From the NCBI GenBank assembly GCA_020543525.1, contig JAHYIO010000005.1:682001-746000 (forward strand): a DNA stretch of 64,000 nucleotides. The letters run 5' to 3'. The position numbers and the translations under genes were made by a program. Positions within the stretch are counted from its first letter, which is position 1. Each line of letters begins with the position of its first letter. Shown piece after piece: positions 34,273-45,211 of this stretch. Source of the stretch: Coriolopsis trogii. Lineage: Eukaryota > Basidiomycota > Agaricomycetes > Polyporales > Polyporaceae. Below the pieces are notes generated by a model. The model was given only the letters and a program-made list of their open reading frames with translations, had not been told where the DNA came from and ran no database searches.

Positions 34273-36244
34273 CTACGAGAACTTCCATCTGCAGAGATGT
34301 AGGAATATTGCACGACATGAGCGGGGTGTGGGCGGCATCAGAAACGGTACAAACTGACCTATTACTACATACAGTACAGCTAAGAGGCATTTCAGTAAAG
34401 TGACAGCGACAGGAGCGAACATACTCACGTTACAAATGTCTAACGAGATGCACTCAGTACCAAAAAATGTATAGTAGTATACAAGACGCACCGTCATGGG
34501 TTCATCAGCACTGCGGGTCTGCGCCTGACGGTACCGGCATTTCCGCTACATTACGCCTCAGCATACGCCTCAGTCCAAAAACGCGTATGGGGACAATCGC
34601 ACCTGCTTGCACCGACCACATTGGAAAGCATCGGTTTCCGCTTCTTGCTCTCCCGCTCCCAAGGTCTTGAACAGATTCTCTTGGGCGATCTTTGCGTCCG
34701 CTGCTTTCCGCTCCTCCGAGGCCATCTCCTGGCTCGTCATCTTACAGAATTTCGAAACAGCTAGGTCACCTGATACGACACTCTCCCGGAGGCCGGGATT
34801 ATTCTTGTCCTTGAGGTTCACGAACAGCGAGCGGATCTTGGCTTTATAGGCGGCGGTAGTACCCCCGTTGTCGTTTAGCACTGTTCGCTCGATATCCTTT
34901 GCTCGAGAGAGGATAAGCTCACTCGCTGATGGTCAAGGTCAGGCACATCCCAGGATAAACATAGAGAGACGCACGAGCTCCAGAATCAAAGACGAGAGCA
35001 TCGTAAATGAGCTCCGCACACTTGTCTCGTGTTTTGTCCCCGGTATAATCAATTTTGATACCGTCGCTCTTGGCTGAGCGTGTGTCGTTGATCTTGAGGC
35101 CACTGTTCGACACGGTCGGTGTGACAGGGGTAGATGGAGTGGCTGCTGTTGATGAGCTAGTAGCCTTTCGGGCGGCTGCGGGGAAGAAGGATAAGAACCA
35201 TGGACATAATGCAGAGCGACGAGGACGGGAAGGCAGCATATAAGGAGACGAAAGGCAGAAGGCAGAGCAAGGCAGCAATATCAGCATTTCCCTGCACAAT
35301 CTGCACGCGGAGTGATTGTACCCTTTAGTCATAAAGGCTACTATATTATGGCGCGTACACCCTGTAGCAGCAGTGCAGTTACACGTATGGCGACGCAGCA
35401 CGTCTCCTCCGGATATGTCATACCTTCCGCGTCGCACAAAGCCCCGCGAGAGCAGGCCTGCATCACAACTGCCAACGGGAGCGACTCCTCGCTATCACGG
35501 GCAACACATCTGGGAATACATCGGGAGACGGCAGAGCAGGAAACTGATCAATTCAGGGAAGGAACATGGGAGACATACCGCATTGGCGGACGAAGAGCAC
35601 ATAGGCGAACGGAAGATAACAGTCTCTCAGAATAGGAAAAGTCAAGTATCACCAGCATTCTCGTTGGGAAACTTGACTTTTCCCTAGCCTTTCTGCCCTT
35701 GATCATACTGCGTGAAAGAGCAGGACCCGATGCTACATTGGCGAGTGGATTATGAGATTTACGCTCTCGCTCTCGGAAGTTGCAAGCGTTTTCGTCGCGG
35801 CCGGTGGAACGAACAGGAACGTAAGGGCGCGGAAGGTGGATGGAACGTACCTGGCGGTTTCGCAGTCGCCTTCGAGCCTCCCTTTGCTTTCTCCACCTCA
35901 GACTTCCATTTCTTTACGATCTCCTTGGCGAGCTCAGAGACTTGTTTGGAAGCATGCGAGCGCAGCTTCCCGACCGCCAAACCAGCCTTGCTTTCCTGTA
36001 AATACGCAGCATTAGTCGACGATCAGTGACGCCACAACGAAAGACAGACCCGTAGGATAGCCTCAGTAATCTTGGGCTGCTGCTTGAAAGTGTTCAGAAT
36101 AGTAACGATCTCCTACATGGACGTAAACGTTAGAAACCACATTGAATGCGAGTGAACGGGGAGGCCATAGGGGGTTCAGTTACACACCTCATCGGTGGAG
36201 GCGCTGTTCAACGACTTGACGAGCGGCTTCAATTCCGCGGACAT
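34273..36244 (-). CDS. DST1: Transcription elongation factor TFIIS
   Basis: Nuclear factor that rescues backtracked RNA polymerase II by stimulating transcript cleavage. Nine exons: 36188..36244, 36050..36112, 35851..35995, 34975..35175, 34603..34925, 34492..34545, 34429..34439, 34359..34379 and 34273..34288; 296 residues. Domain I (about 1-85) has the SKAGLAVGKLRSH helix. The central polymerase-binding domain follows (about 135-250; DKTRDKCAELIYDAL). The C-terminal zinc ribbon has its cysteines in FQCGRCKQ and CTVCSNRWKF and the acidic tip RSADEPMT that acts in the polymerase active site. The zinc ribbon is split over exons of only 54, 11, 21 and 16 nt. The fourth exon is preceded by a 675 nt intron, far longer than the rest. 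All phases close. Confidence 0.93.
35635..35683. repeat. 13 bp inverted repeat in the long TFIIS intron
   Basis: GGAAAAGTCAAGT at 35635..35647 is followed 23 bp later by its exact inverse at 35671..35683. It lies inside intron 3 (35176..35850). It could be a hairpin in the transcript or the end of a small inserted element. Confidence 0.6.
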
Positions 36245-36513
36245 GTTGGATATACTCTACGCTACACCGGATTCAATGGCTGCAATGCTCTCGTTGTTAA
36301 CACAGTCGCCTGTGGCGTGGACGAGTTCCAAAGCAGCAAGGACGGGAGAGATGTCGCAACACACGCCCATGTCCCCGCTGCTGACAAAGCAGAGTAAATA
36401 TGTCCAAATAGCGCGCTCATCGGTGAGCGCGTTGAGCTCAGTGCCACCGTCGGCTTAGGACTTACCTTCCCTTCGCGTCTGCTGCCTCTTATTCTTCCCG
36501 ACGACTACTTAGG

Positions 36514-38089
36514 ATGACTTCATCACTACCGCCCTTGAACCCTCTACTTCAAGCATGCGGAAAACGCACACGGGACATATTCTCGGCCGGACTGGATGAA
36601 AGCTATAAAGATGAGGAAAAGAGGTGCGTTGTTCTGTATGTCGAGGCATGTACCAGAGCTGATCCGTTGCGCACTCAGTGCACGGATACGTCTGGCAGTG
36701 AAGATGAACGATGAGTACAAGGAAGTCAAGCAACTACCTGCACCTCTTCTCGCGCAACAAGGACCTGTCGGACCTGCGAGACCGAAGGAACAGAGGAAGA
36801 TGATTACAGCGGGACGTGCGTATAGTTATTTCCTGAATATGCTGATGTATGTGCTCATCATACGTAGCGAGCTCGGACGCCGGCCGTATGATTGCGCAAA
36901 TAGACAATACCCCTCCACCTCAACCATCCACATTCACCAATAACAACAATCTCACCCGTGCACTCCAACTCCATAAGACAACTCGAACAGTAAAGCCTAC
37001 GTACCATCCGCCATGGAAGCTGGTACGCGTCATCTCCGGACACCTTGGCTGGGTGCGCAGTGTGGCAGTCGAACCGGGAAACAAATGGTTCGCGACAGGA
37101 GCAGGAGACCGTGTTATCAAGATTTGGGACCTCGCTTCGGGTGAGCTCAAGCTATCATTAACGGGTCATATCTCGACCGTGCGGGGTTTGGCTGTATCTT
37201 CTCGTCATCCATATCTGTTCTCATGCGGAGAGGACAAGGTCCGTGCTTCTGCGGTATCTGAGCAGTCATAGCGCGCTAACATGCGTTCGCAGATGGTCAA
37301 GTGTTGGGACCTAGAGGCTAACAAGGTCATTCGACACTACCACGGGCACCTCTCCGGGGTGTATTCCCTCAGTCTGCACCCCACGCTCGATGTTCTTGTG
37401 ACCGCTGGGCGCGACGCGTCAGCTCGTGTATGGGATATGCGAACAAAAGCACAAATCCACGTTCTAGCAGGCCATACTGCCACTGTCGCGGATGTGAAGT
37501 GTCAAGAATCAGATCCGCAGGTCATCACGGGCAGCATGGACTCGACCGTGCGGTGAGTAGCATATATCCGCATACTCATATTGACTTGCGCTCATGCATG
37601 CGCGAATAGACTATGGGATCTTGCCGCGGGTAAGACAATGGTCACGCTCACGCACCACAAAAAGTCGGTCCGTGCGCTCGCCATTCATCCCACGGAGTAC
37701 ACGTTTGCGTCCGCCTCCGCAGGTGGGAACAACATCAAGAAGTGGAAGTGCCCCGAGGGCATGTTCGTCTTCAACTTCAGCGGGCACAACGCAATCATCA
37801 ACACCCTGTCAGTCAATTCCGAAGGTGTCTTCTTCTCAGGGGGCGACAATGGCTCTCTCACGCTATGGGACTGGGATACCGGCACTGCGTTCCAGAACAT
37901 GGAGGATATTCCACAGCCGGGTTCATTGGAGGCGGAAGCGGGCGTGTTCTGCTCAACGTTCGATATGACGGGTACTCGTTTGATCACTGGCGGGGCAGAC
38001 AAGACGATTAAGGTACGTGCTCTCGCTATAGATGCTTGTATGCGCTTGCTCAACGTTGCGAATAGATCTATGCCGAACAGGCGCAATAG
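36514..38089 (+). CDS. PRP46: Pleiotropic regulator 1 / pre-mRNA-splicing factor PRP46 (WD40)
   Basis: Core component of the Prp19-associated (NineTeen) complex of the spliceosome. Six exons (36514..36623, 36679..36815, 36868..37238, 37293..37552, 37610..38012, 38066..38089) give 434 residues. The N-terminal 125 residues are charged and partly disordered. Seven WD40 repeats follow, the first beginning at [19 protein letters not shown], with clear GH...WD pairs such as KIWDL, KCWDL, RVWDM, RLWDL and LWDWD. The last exon encodes only IYAEQAQ. Length compares with 451 in budding yeast. It is head-to-head with TFIIS: 269 bp separate the two ATGs, a possible shared promoter. The start gives the conserved [10 protein letters not shown]. 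Confidence 0.93.
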
Positions 38090-38445
38090 GCCTCTTGTAT
38101 TATAGTGCTGTATTGCTAAGGTCTATCTTATACGCTGTGCGACGGCTGTTGCCATACGAGGTCGATATGATATGTTGACGAACGTATCACAGTCACAGAG
38201 GTCGTGCGTGTTTTCACTGCTACTCATTCACATGCCATATATAGAACCAACTGTGTCCCCCTGCAGTCAGGTCGGTTCAGCATTTTGTGGTGAGACGAAC
38301 GCGCACATGTAGCTGCTCTGTGCGAAAGGCAGTGGTCGTATGGACACGAGTGAGGGGGGATGGGAAGAGAGGTCAGTATGCACGTTGTGAATTGCAAGCC
38401 CAAGATCAACTGACCCAGCTCTTGCGGGGACAGACAATGTTCTCA
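38090..38445. other. Short intergenic region
   Basis: Convergent 3' regions of PRP46 and the small secreted peptide gene. Nothing recognised. Confidence 0.4.
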
Positions 38446-38639
38446 TCAATGATGCCCTTCATCGCGGAAACCGTGGCCATGACCAGGGTTGACTGCTCGT
38501 GGATAGGTCAGTCTCGATGATTCCAAGGTTGCTCTCGAGACGGGAGACGCATACCTTGCGGAGCAGCAAGAGTCATCTGTACCGCGAGCAAGAGTGCGAA
38601 GATGGCGGAAACGAGATCTGACGTGTTGATGAATTGCAT
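38446..38639 (-). CDS. Small predicted secreted peptide (43 residues)
   Basis: Two exons (38555..38639, 38446..38492) joined by a GT-AG intron encode 43 residues. Residues 1-26 are a good signal peptide: polar start, a long Ala/Leu/Val core and an end at TLAAPQ. The remaining 15-17 residues are Gly/His-rich and end in two His (NPGHGHGFRDEGHH), which might bind metal ions. A TATA box lies about 90 bp upstream. No dibasic site or CAAX box is present, so it is not a lipopeptide pheromone. The gene call rests on signal peptide, intron and TATA box only. Confidence 0.42.
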
Positions 38640-39563
38640 AGCGGTTGGGCGCTCGGAGGCTGAAGACGAGTATGCAGGGTACTTTCGATAAGTGCTGGTG
38701 TTCTCTAGAATACTCTCCGCGCGGCCTTATACTGAGCGGTTGCTCAACAGCGCTGCCTCGGACCAGTGCCTTCCGGCATCGGGAATGCTTCCATGGATGA
38801 TAGTTTCAGGACGGACATCGCCTCGACGACCAGCTCCGGTGAGTGCGTTCGTTCCCGGTCCCTTGTTTGCTCAGTGAAGACAGAACGAGTGGTAGCCTCA
38901 CTGCCTACACACACAGCCCCTCCGACTGCCGCCAACTACACAACTCACGGAACGTCAGAGACGTCCCGCCGAAGCGGGCGCATCTGCGGCGCCGGAGTGT
39001 CTCCGGGATGCCATCTTTCTTCCACCTCACAACTTTCAGCCCTGGCGCCCGCCTGTCATCTTGCATGCAATCTTATTTGCTGGACCAGAAACCGCAACGT
39101 TCAGCTGCGCCTTCGCCGCGAGTTGTCCCTGTAGACGTCCGGTGACTAGGATCCAGCGGTGTTCAACCTGATGAAGAATCCACCTTGGTGCGAATGAGCG
39201 AATACTCCTCCCGTCGGTCAAACAGGATGCCTGCAGCAGAACCTCTTCTTGTCCAACCTTAAGTTCGGAACAAACGCTCGCAATTTGACTCATGGTCAGC
39301 GATGTCGTGTATGCCCTGGCGGCTGCAAACGGCAGACCATCCACTGACTGGTGCTCGCGTTTCCTCTTGTGGTTCAGCCTCTCCACTCCAATGAACAGTT
39401 CGTCCATCGGCTGTAATGTGACATCATAGAATCACTGATGGCTTGAAGTCAGGTTTGCGTGTTCATTGGAGGACATGCCTAGTATGGCTGCAGATCCCAG
39501 TACTGCGATTGCACACACACGTATATACATCCTAACAATCCCCGTGGCTTGCGTTCCCGGTAA
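38640..39563. other. Intergenic region upstream of the small peptide and downstream of SDR-3
   Basis: No gene is supported apart from the peptide's TATA box. Confidence 0.4.
38726..38731 (-). promoter_or_regulatory. TATA box of the small secreted peptide gene
   Basis: Reads TATAAG on the minus strand, about 90 bp before the ATG at 38639. Confidence 0.4.
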
Positions 39564-40592
39564 TCAAGGCTCAAGGTCTTCCGACCACTTCCCGTACGTG
39601 TCGATATCCTTCAAGAGATCATGTATATAGCCCTTGGCACCCGCTACCGCGTCGTTGCCAAGCGGGAAGTACTTGGGTGGCTCGGGCAGGGTCGTCAGTG
39701 CGTAGATTTTCTCGACCCCTCGCGCCGTGTCCTTCCAACCGTCCATAGCCCAAATCGCCTTGCGAGTGCGCGAGGCCACCGAGTCCGGGTCGTTGTATGC
39801 GGGGTGCTGTGGCAACTCCACACCTTTGGTTATGATGTTGGTCTTGAATCCGCCCGGCTCTACTGCGGTGATCTATGAAGTACATTTGACCGTGAGTCTT
39901 ACTATCGGATTGGCAATGAGCGTAAAGTGGACGACAGAGGGCTCACCTTGATGTTCCAGGCTGGGCTCAACTCCAGACGCAGCGACTTTGTGAACCCTTC
40001 CAGCGCTGTTGTCGACCTTGAAGCATGAGCACGTATGAACTGTGTGCCCGACCTATGCTGCACTCACCATGTTTAGATGCAATGTAGAAGCTCAAGCAAG
40101 GGACGCCCATGATGCCTCCTACGGCGGTGTTTTGAATGAGATACCCGCCCTGAGGCTTATTCTCTTCTCGGAAGAAGCGGACGGCCTCCAGCGAGACATG
40201 CGCGGCACCCCAGAAGTTCACTTCAAGTTGCTGACGCGCGGTCTCCTCTGGGAAGGCCTCAGCCTCGCCGGCGACGGCGTAGCCAGCGTTGTTGAAGACG
40301 ATATCGATGCGCCCAAACGCCGCTTTGGCGCGCTGGAATGCGGCCTTGATCTCCTCGGTGCGGGTGACGTCGAGTTTGGCGACGACAAGCTGGGTTTCGG
40401 GATACTCAGATGCGAGAGAGGCAAGCGCCGCGGGGTTGCGGAGAGTGGCGAGAACGCGGTCGCCACGGGCAAGGGCGAGACGCGTCATCTCGTAGCCGAA
40501 GCCTGTGGATGCGCCAGTAACTAGGGCGAGCCGTTAGTAAAGGGGCTCCGAGGAACACAGGTGAGCTCACTTAGCCAAACTCGGGAGGACAT
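39564..40592 (-). CDS. Short-chain dehydrogenase/reductase SDR-3 (catalytic Ser replaced by Ala)
   Basis: SDR-fold protein of 280 residues; exons 40571..40592, 40068..40520, 39947..40005 and 39564..39872 (22, 453, 59 and 309 nt). Cofactor motif TGASTGFG, FNNAG, LEVNFWGA and YIASK are present. At the Ser position (13 before the Tyr) the sequence NTAVGGIMG has Ala. The C-terminal exon carries ITAVEPGGFKTN and the shared HPAYNDP motif. Same family and structure as the four other SDRs; closest in layout to SDR-4, which lies 640 bp upstream in the same orientation. Substrate unknown. Confidence 0.87.
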
Positions 40593-41234
40593 GGTAATCA
40601 GATGTGATGTTTACGATGAGGACGCCCTACAGGTGTTCGGGTTGCAGCTCTTATACACCGTCCCCCCACGGGCCATCCGCCGAAATGCTTACGCTGCCCC
40701 TTCTGCCGAAGTAGACGCAATGGGCAATCTGTCTCAGCTTCCGTAGGCCATGTCCCTCAACAACCATTATCACAGTATCAGCTCCCGAAAGCTCATCTCC
40801 GTTCGGCATTTGTACCGCATATGATCAAGTCACATTGCGTGTCCCGCGGAGGGCAGATACGATTGTGTTTCCGGGAGCAATCTTGGAGGTTCACATATAC
40901 CGATCGGCGTTCGTGCACGCAGCCGCACAAGTACAACTATCGTTCACGTGATCACACACATCCTCCTCGACTCGACTCCGCTACAACGTCCTCAAGATCG
41001 GTGACTCATAGTGCATAATTGGGATGGTAAGTTGTGCGTATTAAGTGCATGCACAGGGAGTTTGACTTCCATGCAATGCGTCGGCTTTCAAAGCTAGCTG
41101 AGCTGTGAATCAGAATCCACATGCTACTACATGTTAGACCATACCGAGCTGTCCTCGAAATGTGCGCACGTCAACATACATCGAAGTGAGTGCTACTATT
41201 CTCCCCTCCCCCGCATCTCCGCACTGAACTAGGC
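40593..41234. other. Intergenic region between SDR-3 and SDR-4
   Basis: Contains the SDR-3 promoter. A minus-strand TATAAG at 40650..40655 is about 60 bp before its ATG. No gene is seen. Confidence 0.45.
40650..40655 (-). promoter_or_regulatory. TATA box of SDR-3
   Basis: TATAAG on the minus strand, about 60 bp upstream of the ATG at 40592. Confidence 0.4.
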
Positions 41235-42267
41235 TCAAGCGGCAAGATCTTCCGACCATGGCGCATACGCGTCGACGTCCTTGGCCAGCTCACGCCTGAA
41301 GTCGTTGATCCATTGGACCGCGTCATTCCCCAAGGGAAAGTGGAGCGGGGGGTCGGGCAGTGTCGTGAGCGCGTAAATCTTCTCGACCCCACGAGCGGGG
41401 TCTGCCCCATCCTGGCTTTCGCTGGGAGAGCTGAGCGCCTTCCGCATAACAGAGGTGACTAGCGTTGGGTCGGCGTAGGCGATGTCCTGGGGCAGCGTCG
41501 TGCAGGAGCTGGCGAGGGACGTCTTGAACCTGCCTGTCTCCACGGCCGTGAACTGTCATGCAGGAGGGACACAAAAATCAGTGTGCGCAAACGGACGATG
41601 CGACGGCAGGCTACCTTGATATTCCATGCAGGGTTCATCTCCAGACGGAGTGTCTCGGTCAAACCCAAGAGCGCTGTCGTCAAGGTGTCAGCTGCTGGTG
41701 CGTTCTTTGTGCCCATCGCAGCCTTGCTCGAACTCACCGTGCTTGGTTGCGACGTAGAAGCCCAATGCAGGGAAGCCCATCAGGGCGCCCGCGGCGAGGT
41801 GCTGAACGAGATGCCCGCCCTGGGGTACGTTCTCCTCTCGGAAGAACCGCACAGCCTCTTGGGAAACATGCGCGGCGCCCCAGAAGTTGACCTCGAACAT
41901 CTTTCGCGCGGGGTCGTCTGGCGTGGTCTCGGATTCCCCGAGGACGATGATGCCTGCGTTGTTGAAGACGACGTCAATGCGGCCGAAGGCAGACTTTGCT
42001 CGCTGGAACGTGGCCTTGATGTCGTCAGGGCGTGTGACGTCGAGTGGCACGACGACAAGCTGCGTGTCGGGGTACTGGGACGTGAGCGAGGCGAGCGCCG
42101 TGGGGCTGCGGAGAGTCGCGAGGACCCGGTCGCCGTGGGCGAGGGCGCAGCGCGTCATTGCCAGCCCGAAGCCGGACGATGCACCGGTTACTGCGAGAGT
42201 AGTGTATGAATACAAGGCTACAGGGACAGGAAGGAGAGATCTGACTCAGCCAAACTCGAGAAGGCAT
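41235..42267 (-). CDS. Short-chain dehydrogenase/reductase SDR-4 (catalytic Ser replaced by Ala)
   Basis: SDR-fold protein of 283 residues; exons 42246..42267, 41738..42190, 41615..41673 and 41235..41552. It has TGASSGFG, FNNAG, FEVNFWGA and YVATK. The expected Ser position (in HLAAGALMG) is Ala. The first intron begins GTCAG, a less usual donor also used in SDR-5. The C-terminal exon has FTAVETGRFKTS and a DIAYADP version of the shared motif. It stands head-to-head with 7TM-A (43161), the arrangement repeated by SDR-5 and 7TM-B. Substrate unknown. Confidence 0.87.
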
Positions 42268-43160
42268 ATTATCTGTTGAGCAGCTGAGTCTGGAGGAGAG
42301 TGGTTGTCTGTGATCTACGTCGGCTGCTCTGGCTTATATATGTGAGTTTTTGCACTGGACTGTTTTGAGTCAGCTAATCGATAGAGGATAGCACATTACA
42401 TGGGCCTCGCCTCTCGAAGTATGGGCGACATCGAAGCAAATGACGTTGGAACTTGCCATGTTTGGCTGGTCTCTCTCAAGACACTCGCTCACCGCTGCCC
42501 GCTTGGGACTGGTATGCTTCGTCTGTTAGTAATGTATGTTCGTGCAATGTTCTTCTCTCATGGGAATGTGCTCTTCTTACGGACATTCATGTGGGTCCAA
42601 CGCGGCCGTCTCCAAAGCTTGCGAAGGCCGATCGGTATGTGACGAGCTCCATAGGTCCTCCGTGACTATCCATCCATCGGTATCCTCATGAAGAAGAATT
42701 GAACATCATCATAGAGCCGGCTTTCATCACGGCGACAGCTTGCCCTACGACGGTGAGTTGAACTTATGCAGAATTTCTGGCCAAAATGGAGAACGCTGAG
42801 AAATGACTTGGACGTAGGATCCTTCAGTCGCTTACCCAGGGTAGACGCGTGCAGCCCGCTCACGACCGCGGTGATATATCATGCATTGCTGCATGCGTAC
42901 TACAAGCTCGACTCTCGGTCTATGAGTATCGTTCGGCGCTGCCAAGCCTGGTGCCGCCTGAGACCGCTATAGGCGTCTGTATTTTTGAACCTGCCGTGAC
43001 TGGTCTGTTTAGAACTACGTCACGCAGCCCCCATCGAACCTAATATCGTCGGAGCTTCATGAGCCATTCCTCCCTGTTTCAATCTCCTCAAAGCCCCCCT
43101 CTTGACTCTCATCCTCATCGCGTCCCGTCCATACGCCCCGACAACCCTCTTACAGCTCAG
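42268..43160. other. Divergent promoter region of SDR-4 and 7TM-A
   Basis: The right end (about 43010..43110) is similar to the leader of 7TM-B (about 57330..57440): both have GAACCT.ATATCGTCGG.G followed by TCATTCCTCC/TCATTCCCTC. No gene is supported. Confidence 0.5.
42333..42340 (-). promoter_or_regulatory. TATA box of SDR-4
   Basis: TATATAAG on the minus strand, about 70 bp before the ATG at 42267. Confidence 0.5.
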
Positions 43161-44492
43161 ATGTCGTCCAAACAACTGGCCGTGGCCATACTGACAGCGA
43201 TCGCTTCCGAGGGTGTCTTGTACGGGCCCTTTTTGGCACTCGCGCTTGTATCATTCTACCTGCAATCATCCAACTCCCGACGGGATGAAGAGGACGTCAG
43301 CGCGAGCAACCAGAAGTTTACGAGTCTCGCCGCCATCACTGGCTTGAACAGCAGGGAGCACTTTTCGGCGACGATATGGCTCACCATAATCTTGACGAAC
43401 GTACGTGGCGCCTTGATAACCCTAATAGCCGGGTGTAGCGCTGATATTATACCATTGAGTAGTACTGGATACTTCACTGTTTACCTTTGTCTTCGGAGGC
43501 CCACGTCTTCAACGAAGAAGAGCAAGACTTGTTGAGGACTGCTGGTCAAATTTTCTTGCTACTGGCCTCATTCAGTAGCGATATGATACTGGTAAGTAGC
43601 TCAGCGAGTTCATGATCGACGGAAGTCCATGCTAATGACCGTTCCAGACGTTCCGCGTCTGGCGTTTGTACCGAGGGACCTTTTGGCCCCGTCTCAGAGC
43701 CGGTCTCTTTATGACATGTGTTCTCGCTGGTGGGTAATGCGTGTACGCTCGCTGTTTCAGGGCTCACATGTTCGTTCAGTTTGCAGCGGTGCTCTACGGC
43801 AGTGGATACTCTCCAACCATCGCGAAGAAGATGCGTGGAAGATCGCTTTGTGGTTTCAAGGCGTGCAAGGATTCTCGCTGTAGTGTGTTATTGAATATAT
43901 GTCATCCGAGCTTGCCTCGCTCACTGATTCCACTCTAGCAACAAACTGCATAGCGGTTGTACGTCTATCCCTGGGCTTCCTTGTATCGACATGCACTGAC
44001 ATGTTCCAGTTATGATCACGCTTCATCTTCGAGGAATGAAGTTTACGTCGAGAACTGATGGGCCGAATTCCGAGCTCAAGAGGCATCAATTGGTAAGTGC
44101 TTTCAATGGCAAGAGATGCAAAGGTGGTTGCAGGCGCTGATGCCCTCAACAGAACAATACATTCCTCTTTCTACAAAATGGCTTCATCCTCATGTGAGCA
44201 GCTCGCTCGCTCGTTTGTACTGATTGTACACTATCACAACTGATTCCGATTCCCCAGATTGTGGGAGGCTCTCACGAGACTGTATTGCGGGAGGAGCGAC
44301 CCTGTCCTGAGTTTCCCCATCATGTTCAACCCGATGGTGGCCGGCATCTCCTTTGTTCTCACAACCATATCGGGTGTCTACGCGTTCGACATGCACCGCG
44401 ACATGTCGTTTATAGAAGACATTTCCTGCACGGTGAGTGAGGAGAAAGAGAAAGATCCACAAACGAGCGCAGACATTGAGGCTCAGCAGTAG
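43161..44492 (+). CDS. Seven-transmembrane protein 7TM-A (fungus-specific family)
   Basis: Multi-pass membrane protein of unknown function, 310 residues, eight exons: 43161..43400, 43463..43591, 43648..43729, 43780..43882, 43939..43958, 44010..44092, 44153..44193 and 44258..44492. Seven hydrophobic helices can be traced. After the third comes TFRVWRLYRGTFWPR, a conserved basic cytosolic motif. Between helices 4 and 5 lies a charged loop (NHREEDAWK). Helix 7 carries NPMVAGISFVLTT, shared with 7TM-B. The exons of 20 and 41 nt are exactly conserved in 7TM-B, which supports the model. The acidic C-terminal tail is about 35 residues. It is unrelated by sequence to 7TM-C/D. Receptor or transporter cannot be decided. 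Confidence 0.83.
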
Positions 44493-45211
44493 CTCGGAGT
44501 TGTGGTGTAAGTCGCTCCGTTACGACCGTTCGAAGCATCATGCTGAGGATGTCTGGAAGTACCAGGAATTCCGCACAGGGTGACAACGTTTTACCAACGT
44601 ATGTAGGGTGTCGAATATCCACTGTAATTCGATTACAATTGACTTGAACTCCACGGATACATCGACGGCGGAGAAGGGAGAGGGCGCCTAACGTATGTTT
44701 GCGAAGCGCCATAGTTTTGAGCTCGTGACCTGGCGTCGCATCCCGCGTCACCCGCTGCGAAGCCGCTGCAATCTCGGTCATCTCACTACGGCCTCTGTCC
44801 CGTTTCCAGTCTCTCACACACGAAGCCCTGCAAGCCCTGGCAGGTATCGTACTAAAGGGGGTGACTAGTAATTGAGTCACCTTGCTAGCTATAGCACACA
44901 TCCGATCTTGAGCTTGCTTAGGATCGATGCTTGCGTCCGCGATGGAATTTCTCTCTCAATATGCGTTATGTGAGATCGAATGGATAGACATCGAGGCCAC
45001 TCCGAACGCACAAGACGCCGACGCCGTGGATGACTTCTATGATGGCACCGAGGCTTCTGATAGTGATGTATAGGTATTGCTCGCGTTGCATTCTTCAGTA
45101 CTCATAGTGCTGCATTTCTCAGCTCATCAGCTCAGCTGATACGTGGTATATCTCGACGGTTGAATAACTCGGCGATCCCCTCCACTGGCAATACCCCACC
45201 ACAGTGCTGCC
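44493..45211. other. Intergenic region between 7TM-A and GNAT-1
   Basis: A 48-codon acidic open frame (44927..45073) is present but has no support as a gene. Otherwise nothing is recognised. Confidence 0.4.

Noticed and set aside
44927..45073. 48-codon acidic frame between 7TM-A and GNAT-1
   Set aside because: No signal peptide, homology or promoter evidence; too short to support.
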